This document shows positions 26,737 to 36,326 of a stretch of 64,000 nucleotides of DNA, one piece after another. This DNA is from Segetibacter koreensis DSM 18137. GTDB taxonomy: Bacteria > Bacteroidota > Bacteroidia > Chitinophagales > Chitinophagaceae. Within the stretch, counting starts at the first letter, position 1, and each line of letters begins with the position of its first letter. The notes under the pieces were generated by a model, which made no database searches, was not told the origin of the DNA, and worked only from the letters and a program-made list of their open reading frames with translations. The DNA lies in contig NZ_KB893318.1 in the NCBI RefSeq assembly GCF_000374045.1, positions 1,133-65,132 of the forward strand. The letters are read 5' to 3'. Both the position numbers and the translations under genes were made by a program.

Positions 26737-28176
26737 TTATTCTGTGTTTGTTTTCTCATATGAATGATACTGCTCTTCCTTCTTTTTTCTCAAATGTAGC
26801 AGATAATAAACGGGAATACCTAACAGGGCAATAATAAGTCCGGGCCAGGTAAATTTGGGTTTATAAATAATAAGTAAAAAACAGAAACAAATACCCATTA
26901 TAATATACAAAACAGGCAACAGAGGGTACCCCGCTGCTTTATATGGCCGGTCGCGTTCAGGTTGTGTTTTTCGCAGAATGAATACTCCTGCAATGGTGAG
27001 CATATAAAAACAAACTACAACAAAAGAAATCATATCCAACAGATCTCCGTAATGACCGCTTACGCTCCACATGCACGCAAACAGGCATTGTAGCCATAAA
27101 GCATAAGAAGGCACCGCATACTTGTTGAGATCGCCTGCTTTCCTAAAAAACAACCCATCTTTTGCCATCGCATAATACACGCGTGCACCTGCCAGTATCA
27201 AGCCGTTATTACAGCCAAAAGTTGACACCATGATCATCAAAGCAATTATGATTGTTCCTGCATTTCCGAAAATAACTTCGGACGCCGCTACACCGACCCT
27301 ATCTTTTGGCGCTGTTGCAATATCATGCAACGGAAGTACTGCAGTATAAGCAAAATTGGCGCTGATATAAATAAGTGTTACTACAAGTGTACCTAAAAAC
27401 AGGCTAAGGCCGATATTGCGCTTCGGATTTTTTATCTCTCCAGCTATGAAAGTTACATTGTTCCATGCATCGCTGCTAAAAACAGAACCCACCATGGCAG
27501 CAGCAATTGCTCCTGCCGCTGCCATAGTTGAATATGCCTCAAAGCTGCCGTCAACATTCATTTTTTGCAAGTTCCATGCATGTTGCCAGTTAGCATGTAA
27601 AACCGAAGGTTTTGCCGCAATCAACCCAAAAATAATCAGGCTAAATAAACTCAGCAGTTTGGTTAAAGTAAACGTTGTCTGTATAATTTTACCGCTTTGC
27701 ACTCCACGCGAGTTTATATAAGTCAGGAGTACAATTACTGCAATTGCTAATAATTGAGCAGAGGAAATGGTAAGAAAGCCAAGGTTAACTACTATTGAAT
27801 CTTCACTAATGACAGGAAAGATATAAGTCGTAAATTTTGCGAAAGCGACAGCCACGGCAGCAATAGTCGCTGTTTGTATAACCGAAAAAAAACTCCATCC
27901 ATAAAGAAACCCGATTAAAGGATTGTAGGCTTCTTTTAGATAAACATATTGTCCTCCCGCTTTAGGAAACATTGCACTTAACTCGCCATAACTCAATGCA
28001 GCAGTTATTGTCATAAATCCTGTTATAAGCCACACGATCATTAGCCAGCCGGCACTACCTGTGTTTCGGGTAATATCTGCACTTACAATAAAGATTCCTG
28101 AGCCAATCATACTACCGGCAACAATCATGGTAGCATCTAAAAGGCCAAGACTTGGTTTAAATGAATTATTACTCAT
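26737..28176 (-). CDS. APC-family amino acid/polyamine permease
   Basis: The 479-residue protein has about twelve membrane helices. The first helix, LLDATMIVAGSMIGSGIFIV, has the APC-superfamily G-S-M-I-G-S-G-I-F substrate-binding break. Later PKAGGQYVYLKEAYNPLIGFLYGW matches the conserved APC P-x-x-G-G-x-Y motif. The translocated compound cannot be read from sequence; amino acids or polyamines are usual. It lies upstream of the NagB-like gene on the same strand, with a 98-base gap. No adjacent regulator is present. Confidence 0.88.
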   Translation of the reverse strand: MSNNSFKPSLGLLDATMIVAGSMIGSGIFIVSADITRNTGSAGWLMIVWLITGFMTITAALSYGELSAMFPKAGGQYVYLKEAYNPLIGFLYGWSFFSVIQTATIAAVAVAFAKFTTYIFPVISEDSIVVNLGFLTISSAQLLAIAVIVLLTYINSRGVQSGKIIQTTFTLTKLLSLFSLIIFGLIAAKPSVLHANWQHAWNLQKMNVDGSFEAYSTMAAAGAIAAAMVGSVFSSDAWNNVTFIAGEIKNPKRNIGLSLFLGTLVVTLIYISANFAYTAVLPLHDIATAPKDRVGVAASEVIFGNAGTIIIALMIMVSTFGCNNGLILAGARVYYAMAKDGLFFRKAGDLNKYAVPSYALWLQCLFACMWSVSGHYGDLLDMISFVVVCFYMLTIAGVFILRKTQPERDRPYKAAGYPLLPVLYIIMGICFCFLLIIYKPKFTWPGLIIALLGIPVYYLLHLRKKKEEQYHSYEKTNTE

Positions 28177-28483
28177 AATTATGCAGGAAGTATCTTAATC
28201 CAGTTATTTATAATGGTTGGTTTTTATCAGATGTTTTTAGTTTTTGCAGATATAGAGTTCATTTCTGCATTAAGTCTGCAAGAATATGAATAATTGGGTT
28301 TCATTTGCGATTGTTACAGCAAGTCTTTTAAATAATTGTAACATCATAAAAAGAAAAAGCTTTTTTTCTAAGTCACTCACTTAAAATGTTCGTTCTGACC
28401 CTTTCTATACATATGAGTCTAAAAAAGCTTAAAAGCTTTTTCGCATTTATTTGTTGTTATTCCCCATCTATGTTGCATAGCTT
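28177..28483. other. intergenic region between MscS and APC genes
   Basis: This 307-base AT-rich stretch contains the APC promoter, with two AAAAAGCTTTTT-like tandem palindromes (28351-28367 and 28421-28441). The one at 28421-28441 could terminate the leftward MscS transcript. No ORF or RNA gene was recognised. Confidence 0.45.
28421..28441 (-). terminator. possible terminator of the MscS gene
   Basis: AAAAAAGC (28421-28428) and GCTTTTT (28435-28441) flank a 6-base AT loop; on the minus strand the stem ends in T6. It starts 43 bases beyond the MscS stop. The stem is A/T-rich and weak. Confidence 0.35.
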
Positions 28484-30976
28484 TTATGAATTATCCTCTG
28501 CTTGCTTGCGAGGTGTAATAGTTTTGTGTATTGGTGGCTCGTTTGCAGGCCCTTTGTAAGCAGGAAGCTCTATGCCAATATCTCTCAAAATTTCATAGAT
28601 CTGAATCATTGCATTGGTCCTTATTGTTCCCGCTTCACTGAGATCATACACCCAAAAAGATATTTTTAGATCAATTGCCCAGTCTCCAAATTCCTGTATG
28701 GCTATGGCTGGGGCAGGAGATGTCATTATTCTTTCATTTTTTGCTAATGTTTCTTTTATCAAGGTTTTTACCTTTTGAATATCTGACTGGTAGGGTATGC
28801 CAATGGAAAATTGGACCTGCTTGCTGCGGTCCTGCATTGTCCAGTTAATAAGGTGTTGGGAAAGCAAATCTCCATTAGGTACAATAATATCAGCGCCTTC
28901 ATTGTTGTTAATCTTGCTCGACCGCACCCCAATCTCTTTTACAACTCCGGTTTTACCGCCCACTTCTATAAGATCCCCCACTTGTATTGGCCTTTCAAAC
29001 GCAATTATTACCCCGGAAACAAGGTTATTGACAATATTTTGTAAACCAAAACCAATGCCTACACCAAGTGCGCCTAACATGAGAGACAGCTTATCGAGGG
29101 GAATTCCGGCAGCCGCAACTGCAATACAAAAACCAAGTGTCCATATGGTTAATCGTATCAGTAACATCATTGAACCAAGACGCGTTCTATTTGTTGTATT
29201 CTGTACTTTCTCGTTTCCAAAGAAAAAGTTGATAAATCCTGAGATAACTGAAGAGAGCCAGATAATACAAATAAAAACAGCAACACTTTTAAATGTGAAT
29301 ACCATGCTGCCTATAGTCCTTGTTTCAGTGAAAAAGGAACCCAGAGTCTCAAGCATAACATCATATAGTGTAAGGTTACGCATCAATGACACTAACCATA
29401 CTGCTGTCGACACTATCCATAATACCCTTAAAAAGCGATGTTGAAGAGTATTGAAATTGATAAATTTGGCAAAGCGACTTTCATGATAAGCTTCAGACTG
29501 CAGGTAGATAGCCTCTAATACCAGAGCGCAAAACACCTTCAACGTAATACCTAACACAAGACATTGAATAGCACTTACTCCAAATATTTTGGCAAGTGAT
29601 ACCCTTCCCGCAAGATTAAAAATAATTGAGAGCACAACTTGTGCAAGGGTGAAAATCACAAGTGCAGCGGTAGCGGGAGACTCTGGCAGTTTAATAAAAT
29701 TAGGCTTTCTATTGATTATTATTTTCACACTGGTAACCGCCAGCAAAATGCCTGCGAAAAATAGTCCCCAACGTTCGCCCAATGCTGATTCAAGTAGTAC
29801 ATCGTCAAGCGCATAATATAACCACAGTAAACTGAGCACGGCCCAGATTATTTTGGATCGTCTTGTAAAAAAGGGATAAATAAGCAGAGTGAGCATTATT
29901 AAACGAAGAAACTCGCAAGTATGCAGCAACGACATGGGAGGGTTGGCAAATAAGAAAGGCAAATAAGTAAATAAAGCCATCAGGCATCCTATTAAAACAC
30001 TGCGAGACAAAAAATGCATAGGTTCTAATACTGCAGCTGCATCCGGGCGTTTTTTCATCCGCCGGATATTCAACAGCGTCCATGAAAAGATAAAAATGAA
30101 AATCATCATCCCCAGCGTTATTACATTCCATTTATCATTTACATAAATGGAGATGATCAACCAGGATCTTTCCAGGGCTTTAGTGGTGATTTCAATAAGA
30201 TTGTTTTTATACTCATCTTGCTTAGAACTAAATAGGGGAGACTGCTCCTGGCTCCACATGCCCATTTTCAATGAAATGGTTAAATAGCGCATGTCAGAAA
30301 TGATATCAGTAGATTGAAGTAAATTAACGGATACTTTGTTTCGCAATAGGTTCACCTTTGCTAGTGTCTTTTGTTGTAGAGAATCCAGTTCATGCCCTTC
30401 AATACGTATATCCTCCATCTGTTCCTGTAGCATAGAATCAGGCACCGGCAAAACCAATATCGGGTCGCGAAGTATTTTTTTGACTTCCGCATTGCTTTCA
30501 GTTAATTCGCCACTATAATTTGTTAATACCTTTTCATAAGAAGCCAGTTTACGGGAAATTTCATTTAACATGATCACGCCACTATTTAAACTGCGAAGGT
30601 TCATTTGACTTCCCTTAGTTTCTAGTCTTGATTTAAAGCCTTTTACCTTTCTTTCAATTTCAGGTAAATCAAAAGCGATAGGCTTGATATTAAATTTACG
30701 CCTGATCAAAAAATCAGTATGATCTATTGTAGCTGTATAAGATGCTACTTTCATAACGAGGTTTGGAAGCAGGGTGTCAGTAACAGTTGTATCTGCTGAA
30801 TATACCTTTTTCTTTAATGCTTTTTGCGAAAGGGCAGGTTGCGTCTCCATCACCAATATAGCTAACGTAACAAGCAATAAGAAAACATTTTTCTTATTTA
30901 AAGTGGTAAAAAATGCAAGACTCTTTTTATAGCTGTAATGTGTGAAAGAAGTTTTTGCAACAATAAGTCTAAACAT
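28484..30976 (-). CDS. large MscS-type mechanosensitive ion channel family protein
   Basis: The 830-residue inner-membrane protein has an N-terminal hydrophobic segment (NVFLLLVTLAILVM) that is probably a signal, then a periplasmic helical region (about 50-270) with coiled-coil tendency, then about ten transmembrane helices. The pore helix and MscS beta domain follow: LGVGIGFGLQNIVNNLVSG, then RPIQVGDLIEVGGKTGVVKEIG and IIVPNGDLL. The cytoplasmic alpha/beta cage part ends near residue 810. The layout matches MscK/KefA-type and YbdG-type MscS relatives, which open on membrane tension during hypo-osmotic shock. It is single-gene. Confidence 0.88.
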   Translation of the reverse strand: MFRLIVAKTSFTHYSYKKSLAFFTTLNKKNVFLLLVTLAILVMETQPALSQKALKKKVYSADTTVTDTLLPNLVMKVASYTATIDHTDFLIRRKFNIKPIAFDLPEIERKVKGFKSRLETKGSQMNLRSLNSGVIMLNEISRKLASYEKVLTNYSGELTESNAEVKKILRDPILVLPVPDSMLQEQMEDIRIEGHELDSLQQKTLAKVNLLRNKVSVNLLQSTDIISDMRYLTISLKMGMWSQEQSPLFSSKQDEYKNNLIEITTKALERSWLIISIYVNDKWNVITLGMMIFIFIFSWTLLNIRRMKKRPDAAAVLEPMHFLSRSVLIGCLMALFTYLPFLFANPPMSLLHTCEFLRLIMLTLLIYPFFTRRSKIIWAVLSLLWLYYALDDVLLESALGERWGLFFAGILLAVTSVKIIINRKPNFIKLPESPATAALVIFTLAQVVLSIIFNLAGRVSLAKIFGVSAIQCLVLGITLKVFCALVLEAIYLQSEAYHESRFAKFINFNTLQHRFLRVLWIVSTAVWLVSLMRNLTLYDVMLETLGSFFTETRTIGSMVFTFKSVAVFICIIWLSSVISGFINFFFGNEKVQNTTNRTRLGSMMLLIRLTIWTLGFCIAVAAAGIPLDKLSLMLGALGVGIGFGLQNIVNNLVSGVIIAFERPIQVGDLIEVGGKTGVVKEIGVRSSKINNNEGADIIVPNGDLLSQHLINWTMQDRSKQVQFSIGIPYQSDIQKVKTLIKETLAKNERIMTSPAPAIAIQEFGDWAIDLKISFWVYDLSEAGTIRTNAMIQIYEILRDIGIELPAYKGPANEPPIHKTITPRKQAEDNS

Positions 30977-31350
30977 CCTGTTTTTATCAATTTTCTAATG
31001 AAAGTCCATCCTAAACGGCTGACAAAATAATTTATTTTAAGTGCAACATACTTTTTTTGAAATGATTTTAGCTGTTTTTTTACCTTTTTGTCTATTCATT
31101 TAGTACCGGACTTTGAGTTTAGTAGCCCTTTATTTTTGGAATAAAAAGCTCTTTACCATAGATCGTTTTTTATTAACGACTGATACCTTAGTGAGTAAAA
31201 ACAAAAAAATTGAATGGGAAATAAGCTTAGTATTACTTTTAATAAAGAAGGCAATAGCAATTTAAAAAAAATCGTACAGCCGCAATGTTACAAGACTAAT
31301 TCAAAGAATAGTAGATAGTTTTATAAATTTAGCAGAAAATAAAACAGGTA
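30977..31350. other. intergenic divergent promoter region
   Basis: This 374-base AT-rich stretch between MscS (leftward) and the catabolic cluster (rightward) contains no ORF of note. A TAAATTTA element at 31324-31331 resembles the Bacteroidota -7 box (TAnnTTTG) and lies 20 bases before the epimerase start, but no matching TTG -33 box was found at the right distance. No operator palindrome was recognised. Confidence 0.4.
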
Positions 31351-32367
31351 ATGAAAGAAGTAGAAATAGCCTACAACAAATTATTACAACCTTCTGAGGA
31401 TTTGATATCAGATATGACCCGGCTACAGGGAGACATTCTAATTTTAGGTGTCGGTGGCAAAATGGGACCTGCGCTTGCCAGGCTTGCTAAACAGGCAGCA
31501 GACAAAGCCGGCATAAATAAAAGAATTATAGGTGTAGCACGTTTTTCTGAACCGGGCCTGCAAGAGGAATTAAATAACGAGGGCATCGAAACCATTTGTG
31601 CAGACCTGCTTGATGACGAACAGTTGCAGGCATTGCCTGGTGTTGAAAATGTTTTGTATTTAGCAGGAACCAAGTTTGGAACCACCGGCAAAGAATCGTT
31701 TACGTGGGCAATGAATTCTTACTTGCCAGGTCGTGTTGCTCAGAAATTTAAAAACTCCCGTATTGTAGTTTTTTCTACAGGTAATGTGTATCCTTTAACT
31801 CCGGTTGCAATGGGTGGGGCAGATGAAACATTAACGCCACAGCCGGTCGGCGAATATGCTCAGTCCTGTCTTGGCAGAGAGCGGATGTTTCAATACTATT
31901 CTGTGAAGAACAATACACCTGTTCTTATCTATCGCCTTAATTATGCGAATGATGTAACTTATGGGGTGCTGCTGGAAATTGCGCGATCAGTTAAAGAAAA
32001 ACGTGAGATAGATCTGAGCATGGGCCATGTAAATGTAATATGGCAGGGTGATGCAAATGAAATAGCGTTAAGATCATTGCTTCATTGTGCCGCTCCTGCA
32101 AAGATTTTAAATGTGGCCGGCCCTGAGACAATATCTGTACGATGGCTGGCAAAAGAGTTCGGAAAGCTTTTTGGAGAAACGCCGCAATTTGTTAATCATG
32201 AACAGGAAACTGCATTGTTGAGCAACGCGGCAGAGTCATTTCGATTATTCGGATATCCAAAAGTGCCTCTTAAAAAAATGATTGAATTAATTGCAGAATG
32301 GATAAAAGAAGGGGGAAAGATCATTAACAAGCCAACACATTTCCAGGAAAGAACAGGTCAATTTTAA
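31351..32367 (+). CDS. NAD-dependent epimerase/dehydratase family protein (atypical active site)
   Basis: The 338-residue Rossmann-fold protein has the dinucleotide site ILILGVGGKMGPALARL (GxGGxxG form, residues about 29-45) and the acidic/Arg strand end GVARFS. The extended-SDR catalytic Tyr-x3-Lys is here Y169-A-Q-S-C173 (EYAQSCLGRE), so the Lys is replaced by Cys. The substrate-binding half includes VIWQGDANEIALRSLLHC and a C-terminal helix with FRLFGYPK. Function may be dehydrogenase or epimerase of a sugar nucleotide or sugar acid; the missing Lys means normal SDR catalysis is doubtful. It leads a tight cluster (7-base gap to the DapA-like gene). Confidence 0.75.
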   Translation: MKEVEIAYNKLLQPSEDLISDMTRLQGDILILGVGGKMGPALARLAKQAADKAGINKRIIGVARFSEPGLQEELNNEGIETICADLLDDEQLQALPGVENVLYLAGTKFGTTGKESFTWAMNSYLPGRVAQKFKNSRIVVFSTGNVYPLTPVAMGGADETLTPQPVGEYAQSCLGRERMFQYYSVKNNTPVLIYRLNYANDVTYGVLLEIARSVKEKREIDLSMGHVNVIWQGDANEIALRSLLHCAAPAKILNVAGPETISVRWLAKEFGKLFGETPQFVNHEQETALLSNAAESFRLFGYPKVPLKKMIELIAEWIKEGGKIINKPTHFQERTGQF

Positions 32368-32374
32368 AGAATAT

Positions 32375-33466
32375 ATGAAGCAGACAATATTAAATACAAC
32401 AATTAAAGACTTACTTCATAACGGAACCGTTATTCCCGCTCACCCGTTGGTTTTAGATGAAAACAGGATGCTTGACGAAGAACGTCAAAGACGGCTTACA
32501 CGCTACTACATGGCTGCCGGGGCGGGAGGTGTAGCAGTTGGCGTTCACACTACACAGTTTGAAATAAGGAAACCCGAAGTGAACCTTTTGGAAACGGTTT
32601 TAAAACTAGCCGCAGAAGAAATTGATAAGGCGCAGTTATCACGACCTTTCATAAAAGTTGCAGGTATTGTCGGTCCTACAGCAAATGCAATAAAAGAGGC
32701 ACAATTAGCGGTTAAGTATGGTTATCATTTTGGCCTTGTAAGTTTGGGTGGACTTAAAGACTATTCTGAAACTGATCTTATTGAGCACATCAAGGCAGTT
32801 GCAGAAATAATTGCTGTATTCGGCTTTTACCTGCAACCAGCGGTTGGGGGACGAATTTTGAGTTTTAATTTTTGGAAACAATTTGTTGAAATACCAAATG
32901 TCAGTGCTATAAAAGTAGCAGCTTTTAACAGGTATCAAACACTTGATGTCGTACGCGCGGTTTGCAGTTCGGTAAGACGAAATGAGATCGCACTGTACAC
33001 CGGTAATGATGATAATATAGTTGCTGATCTGCTCACTCCTTATCGATTCCATATAAATGGCAAATTGGTAGAAAAAAGATTTGTCGGAGGCCTTTTGGGA
33101 CACTGGGCCGTATGGACAAAAAAAGCAGTGGAACTGCATTCTGAGATAAAAAAATGTCTTACAGGTGATGGGGACGAAATAAGTGACCTGTTAGCCAAAG
33201 GCATCGAAATTACAGATATGAATGAAGTGATTTTTGATGCAAGAAATTCTTTTCATGGGTGCATACCCGGAATACATGAAGTGCTGAGAAGGCAAGGGTT
33301 GCTTGAAGGTCGATGGTGCCTGAACCCACATGAAGAAGTTTCTCCAGGGCAATTGGAAGAAATTGATCGGCTTTATGAAATGTATCAAGAAAATACAGAT
33401 GATGCATTTGTAAAAGAGTTTCTTGAAAAAGACAAAAAACAAGTTGAATCAAATGCACTGGCATAA
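32375..33466 (+). CDS. dihydrodipicolinate synthase/N-acetylneuraminate lyase family aldolase
   Basis: The 363-residue TIM-barrel protein has the Schiff-base lysine at K180 (SAIKVAAF), and Y152 (FYLQPAVGG) stands at the position of the catalytic Tyr of DapA/NanA. The opening TVIPAHPLVLDENRMLDEER fits class I pyruvate-dependent aldolases. The usual family length is about 300; the extra 60 residues are a C-terminal helical extension. It is not expected to be the lysine-biosynthetic enzyme. In this context it may cleave or dehydrate a 2-keto-3-deoxy sugar acid. It overlaps the operon of epimerase, M20 hydrolase and GH88. Confidence 0.82.
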   Translation: MKQTILNTTIKDLLHNGTVIPAHPLVLDENRMLDEERQRRLTRYYMAAGAGGVAVGVHTTQFEIRKPEVNLLETVLKLAAEEIDKAQLSRPFIKVAGIVGPTANAIKEAQLAVKYGYHFGLVSLGGLKDYSETDLIEHIKAVAEIIAVFGFYLQPAVGGRILSFNFWKQFVEIPNVSAIKVAAFNRYQTLDVVRAVCSSVRRNEIALYTGNDDNIVADLLTPYRFHINGKLVEKRFVGGLLGHWAVWTKKAVELHSEIKKCLTGDGDEISDLLAKGIEITDMNEVIFDARNSFHGCIPGIHEVLRRQGLLEGRWCLNPHEEVSPGQLEEIDRLYEMYQENTDDAFVKEFLEKDKKQVESNALA

Positions 33467-33583
33467 GTTATCGGAGAGGTTAAAAGAAGATAACTGAGAT
33501 TATAGACAAAAGCAAAATCATTTGGATTAAGACAAATTTGTTTATGATGTAAATAAATTGTCTTTTAAAGCGCAGGGTTTATT

Positions 33584-34768
33584 ATGCTGATAGATGAAAT
33601 AAAACTACTTGCAGATTGCATATTTGATAAGGTGCTTTTTGATCGCCGACACTTACACGCTCATCCCGAATTATCATTTCAGGAGTATGAGACTTCTGCA
33701 TTTATAAAATCTCGCCTGGATGAATTGGGCATCGTATGGAAATCAATTGCAGGCACCGGGGTTGTTGCTTTGATAAAGGGAGATAAGCCTTCAGAACAAG
33801 TAATTGCTTTACGTGCCGATATGGATGCTTTGCCGATCAGGGAAGCAAACAAGCTAGAGTACGTTTCACAAAATGATGATGTAATGCATGCTTGCGGTCA
33901 TGATGCACATACGGCTTCTCTGCTTGGTGCTGCATGTATTTTGCAATTAATAAAAGACAGATTTGCGGGAACTGTTAAACTGATTTTTCAACCGGGCGAA
34001 GAAAAACTTCCGGGGGGAGCAAGTCTTATGATCAAAGAAGGAGTTTTAAATGCGCCTCAACCTTCTGCTGTGATCGGTCAGCATGTTTCACCAATGGTAG
34101 ATGCGGGAAAGATCGCTATTCGCAAAGGAAAATTCATGGCGTCGATGGATGAAATATTTGTTACGGTTCGCGGAAAAGGTGGTCACGGTGCGCAGCCTCA
34201 TCTCAACATTGACCCGGTTATCATATCTGCTAATATTCTTGTTGCACTTCAACAAATCGTAAGTCGTTTTGCCAATCCTACGCTTCCGACTGTTTTGTCT
34301 TTTGGAAAAGTAATCGCCAATGGAGCAATCAATGTAATTCCTGATGAGGTTTATATGGAAGGGACCTTTAGAACTCTGGACGAAAACTGGAGAACCGACG
34401 CACATGTTAGAATGAAAAAAATGGCAGAGACTATTGCAGAAAGTATGGGCGGTAGTTGCGATTTTAAAATTGTGCGTGGTTATCCTTACCTGGTAAATGA
34501 AGAAGGGCTTACAGGGCAGGTTCGCACTTTTGCAGAAGAATATCTTGGAAAAGAAAATGTAATTGAAACAGATATCTGGATGGCCGCAGAAGATTTTGCA
34601 GCATATTCTCAAATAACAGATTCATGTTTTTATCTTCTTGGTATAAGAAATAAAGAGAAAGGAATAACATCATCTCTTCATACATCAACTTTTAATATCG
34701 ATGAAAATGCGCTTGTTCTTAGCATTGGCTTGATGGCTTATATCGCTGTAAAAAAGTTAGGTAACTAG
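33584..34768 (+). CDS. M20-family amidohydrolase (hippurate hydrolase/IAA-amino acid hydrolase type)
   Basis: The 394-residue cytoplasmic protein has the di-metal centre residues of M20D: C104-G-H106-D-A-H108, E138-E139 in QPGEEKLPGG, GQHVSP and HTSTFN near the C-terminus. The dimerisation lid contains GKGGHGAQPH. It hydrolyses amide bonds of N-acyl amino acids or similar N-acyl substrates; the natural substrate here is unknown. It is 117 bases after the DapA-like gene and 184 bases before the GH88 gene. An N-deacylase next to a sugar-acid cluster might act on an acylated amino sugar, but this is only inference. Confidence 0.85.
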   Translation: MLIDEIKLLADCIFDKVLFDRRHLHAHPELSFQEYETSAFIKSRLDELGIVWKSIAGTGVVALIKGDKPSEQVIALRADMDALPIREANKLEYVSQNDDVMHACGHDAHTASLLGAACILQLIKDRFAGTVKLIFQPGEEKLPGGASLMIKEGVLNAPQPSAVIGQHVSPMVDAGKIAIRKGKFMASMDEIFVTVRGKGGHGAQPHLNIDPVIISANILVALQQIVSRFANPTLPTVLSFGKVIANGAINVIPDEVYMEGTFRTLDENWRTDAHVRMKKMAETIAESMGGSCDFKIVRGYPYLVNEEGLTGQVRTFAEEYLGKENVIETDIWMAAEDFAAYSQITDSCFYLLGIRNKEKGITSSLHTSTFNIDENALVLSIGLMAYIAVKKLGN

Positions 34769-34952
34769 CAACTGCTGAAGCGGCAGATGAAACATCTCAG
34801 GTATCGATTGAAGACTTTACAATAATTTAAAAATATAGTTGTGATTTATTTGTTGTCAACGATTAGTTTAAACAATAGTTGATATATTAGCAAACGAGTG
34901 GATGAATTGAAGTGCAAGCCTGGTTATTAATTTTTGAAATAGAAAAATTCTA

Positions 34953-36326
34953 ATGATTAAAATAAATACAGACTTAAAGCCCTCTGATCTTGCCAACAAA
35001 CTAAAAAGATTTTGGGATCTCTCTGCAGAAAAAATTAACCTGATTGAAACGAATTATGACCCTTCAAAAGGTTCACCTGTTTTTACAATAAACGGCACTT
35101 ACACTACCCGCGGCTGGACCGAATGGACAGAGGGATTTCAATATGGTTCAATAGTCTTACAATATGACGTAACAGGCGAAGATGCATTACTGCAACTGGC
35201 ACGGAAGAAAATTGTTGAAGTAATGGCTCCGCATATAAGCCATGTTGGCGTACATGACCACGGCTTTAATAATGTAAGTACCTATGGAAATTTGCTTCGC
35301 CTGATGAATGAGGGCAAGATACCATTCAATGAATGGGAAAAGAATTTTTACCAATTGGCGCTTAAGGTCTCAGGAGCTGTACAGGCAAGCCGTTGGACAG
35401 TCGTTAAAGATGGAGGTTTTATTCATTCATTTAACGGTCCTCACTCGCTTTTTGTTGATACTATCCGTTCGTGTCGTGCACTTATACTCGGTCATCAGTT
35501 AGGCCACGTATTGCAGGCTGAGGGCGACGTACGAATCAGTTTATTAGAACGCGCTATTCAACATTTGGAAGCTACAGCTAAGTATTCTGTATTTTATGGT
35601 GAAGGGCGTGATGAATATGATCTATGGGGACGAACAGCACACGAATGTATTTTCAATGTAAAAGATGGAAATTACCGGAGCGCCAATTCCCAGCAAGGCT
35701 ATTCGGGCTTTACCACCTGGACGAGAGGACTTGCATGGGCTATGTGCGGTTTTGCAGAAGAGCTTGAATGGTTTGATGCTGCAGGAAAAGAAGAAAAAGA
35801 TACTGCAGCAAAAGAGAACATTTTACCGCTGATGATAAAAGCAGCAAAAGCAACATGTGATTTTTATATCAATAATACTCCTGTTGATGGCGTTCCTTAT
35901 TGGGATACCGGTGCTCCGGGTTTAGTTAAGTTAGGGGATTACTTAAAGAAGCCTGCCGATCCTTTTAATGATTACGAACCCGTTGATAGTTCGGCTGCCG
36001 CAATTGCTGCGCAGGGTCTTTTAAGATTGGGAAGATTCCTGACAAAAAATGGAGAAACTAAAGAAGGAAGTCGTTATTGCCAGGCGGGCCTTACAGTTGT
36101 AAACACACTTTTTGATGACCCTTATTTAAGCGCAGATGCAGGCCACCAGGGTTTGTTGCTGCACTCTATCTATCATAGGCCAAATGGTTGGGATTACATC
36201 CATCCGGGAAGTAAAATTCCAAATGGCGAATCGAGTATGTGGGGAGATTATCATGCCCGTGAAGTTGCTTTATACCTGCAACGATTGATCAATAACGAAA
36301 CTTACTATACCTTTTTTAATATTTAA
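34953..36326 (+). CDS. glycoside hydrolase family 88-type unsaturated glucuronyl hydrolase
   Basis: The 457-residue protein has the six-hairpin alpha/alpha barrel features of GH88: WTVVKDGGFIHSFNGPHS with LFVDTIRS (D169), DEYDLWGRTAHECIFNV, WTRGLAWAMCGFAEEL and DSSAAAIAAQGLLRLG. These enzymes hydrate the delta-4,5 bond of unsaturated uronic acids at the non-reducing end of lyase products, releasing them. D169 would be one of the two catalytic Asp residues. No signal peptide was seen, so it acts on imported oligosaccharides. It overlaps the next gene by one base (TAATGA), so they are translationally coupled. It implies an upstream lyase; the beta-helix protein at 9991 is a candidate. Confidence 0.85.
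   Translation: MIKINTDLKPSDLANKLKRFWDLSAEKINLIETNYDPSKGSPVFTINGTYTTRGWTEWTEGFQYGSIVLQYDVTGEDALLQLARKKIVEVMAPHISHVGVHDHGFNNVSTYGNLLRLMNEGKIPFNEWEKNFYQLALKVSGAVQASRWTVVKDGGFIHSFNGPHSLFVDTIRSCRALILGHQLGHVLQAEGDVRISLLERAIQHLEATAKYSVFYGEGRDEYDLWGRTAHECIFNVKDGNYRSANSQQGYSGFTTWTRGLAWAMCGFAEELEWFDAAGKEEKDTAAKENILPLMIKAAKATCDFYINNTPVDGVPYWDTGAPGLVKLGDYLKKPADPFNDYEPVDSSAAAIAAQGLLRLGRFLTKNGETKEGSRYCQAGLTVVNTLFDDPYLSADAGHQGLLLHSIYHRPNGWDYIHPGSKIPNGESSMWGDYHAREVALYLQRLINNETYYTFFNI

Noticed and set aside
28351-28367. AAAAAGCTTTTTTT palindrome as terminator
   Set aside because: It has essentially no loop and only A/T pairs around GC; the copy at 28421 is a better candidate.
32375-33466. DapA-type gene as lysine-biosynthesis dihydrodipicolinate synthase
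   Set aside because: It is longer than DapA, divergent at the active-site surroundings and embedded in a sugar-acid cluster.
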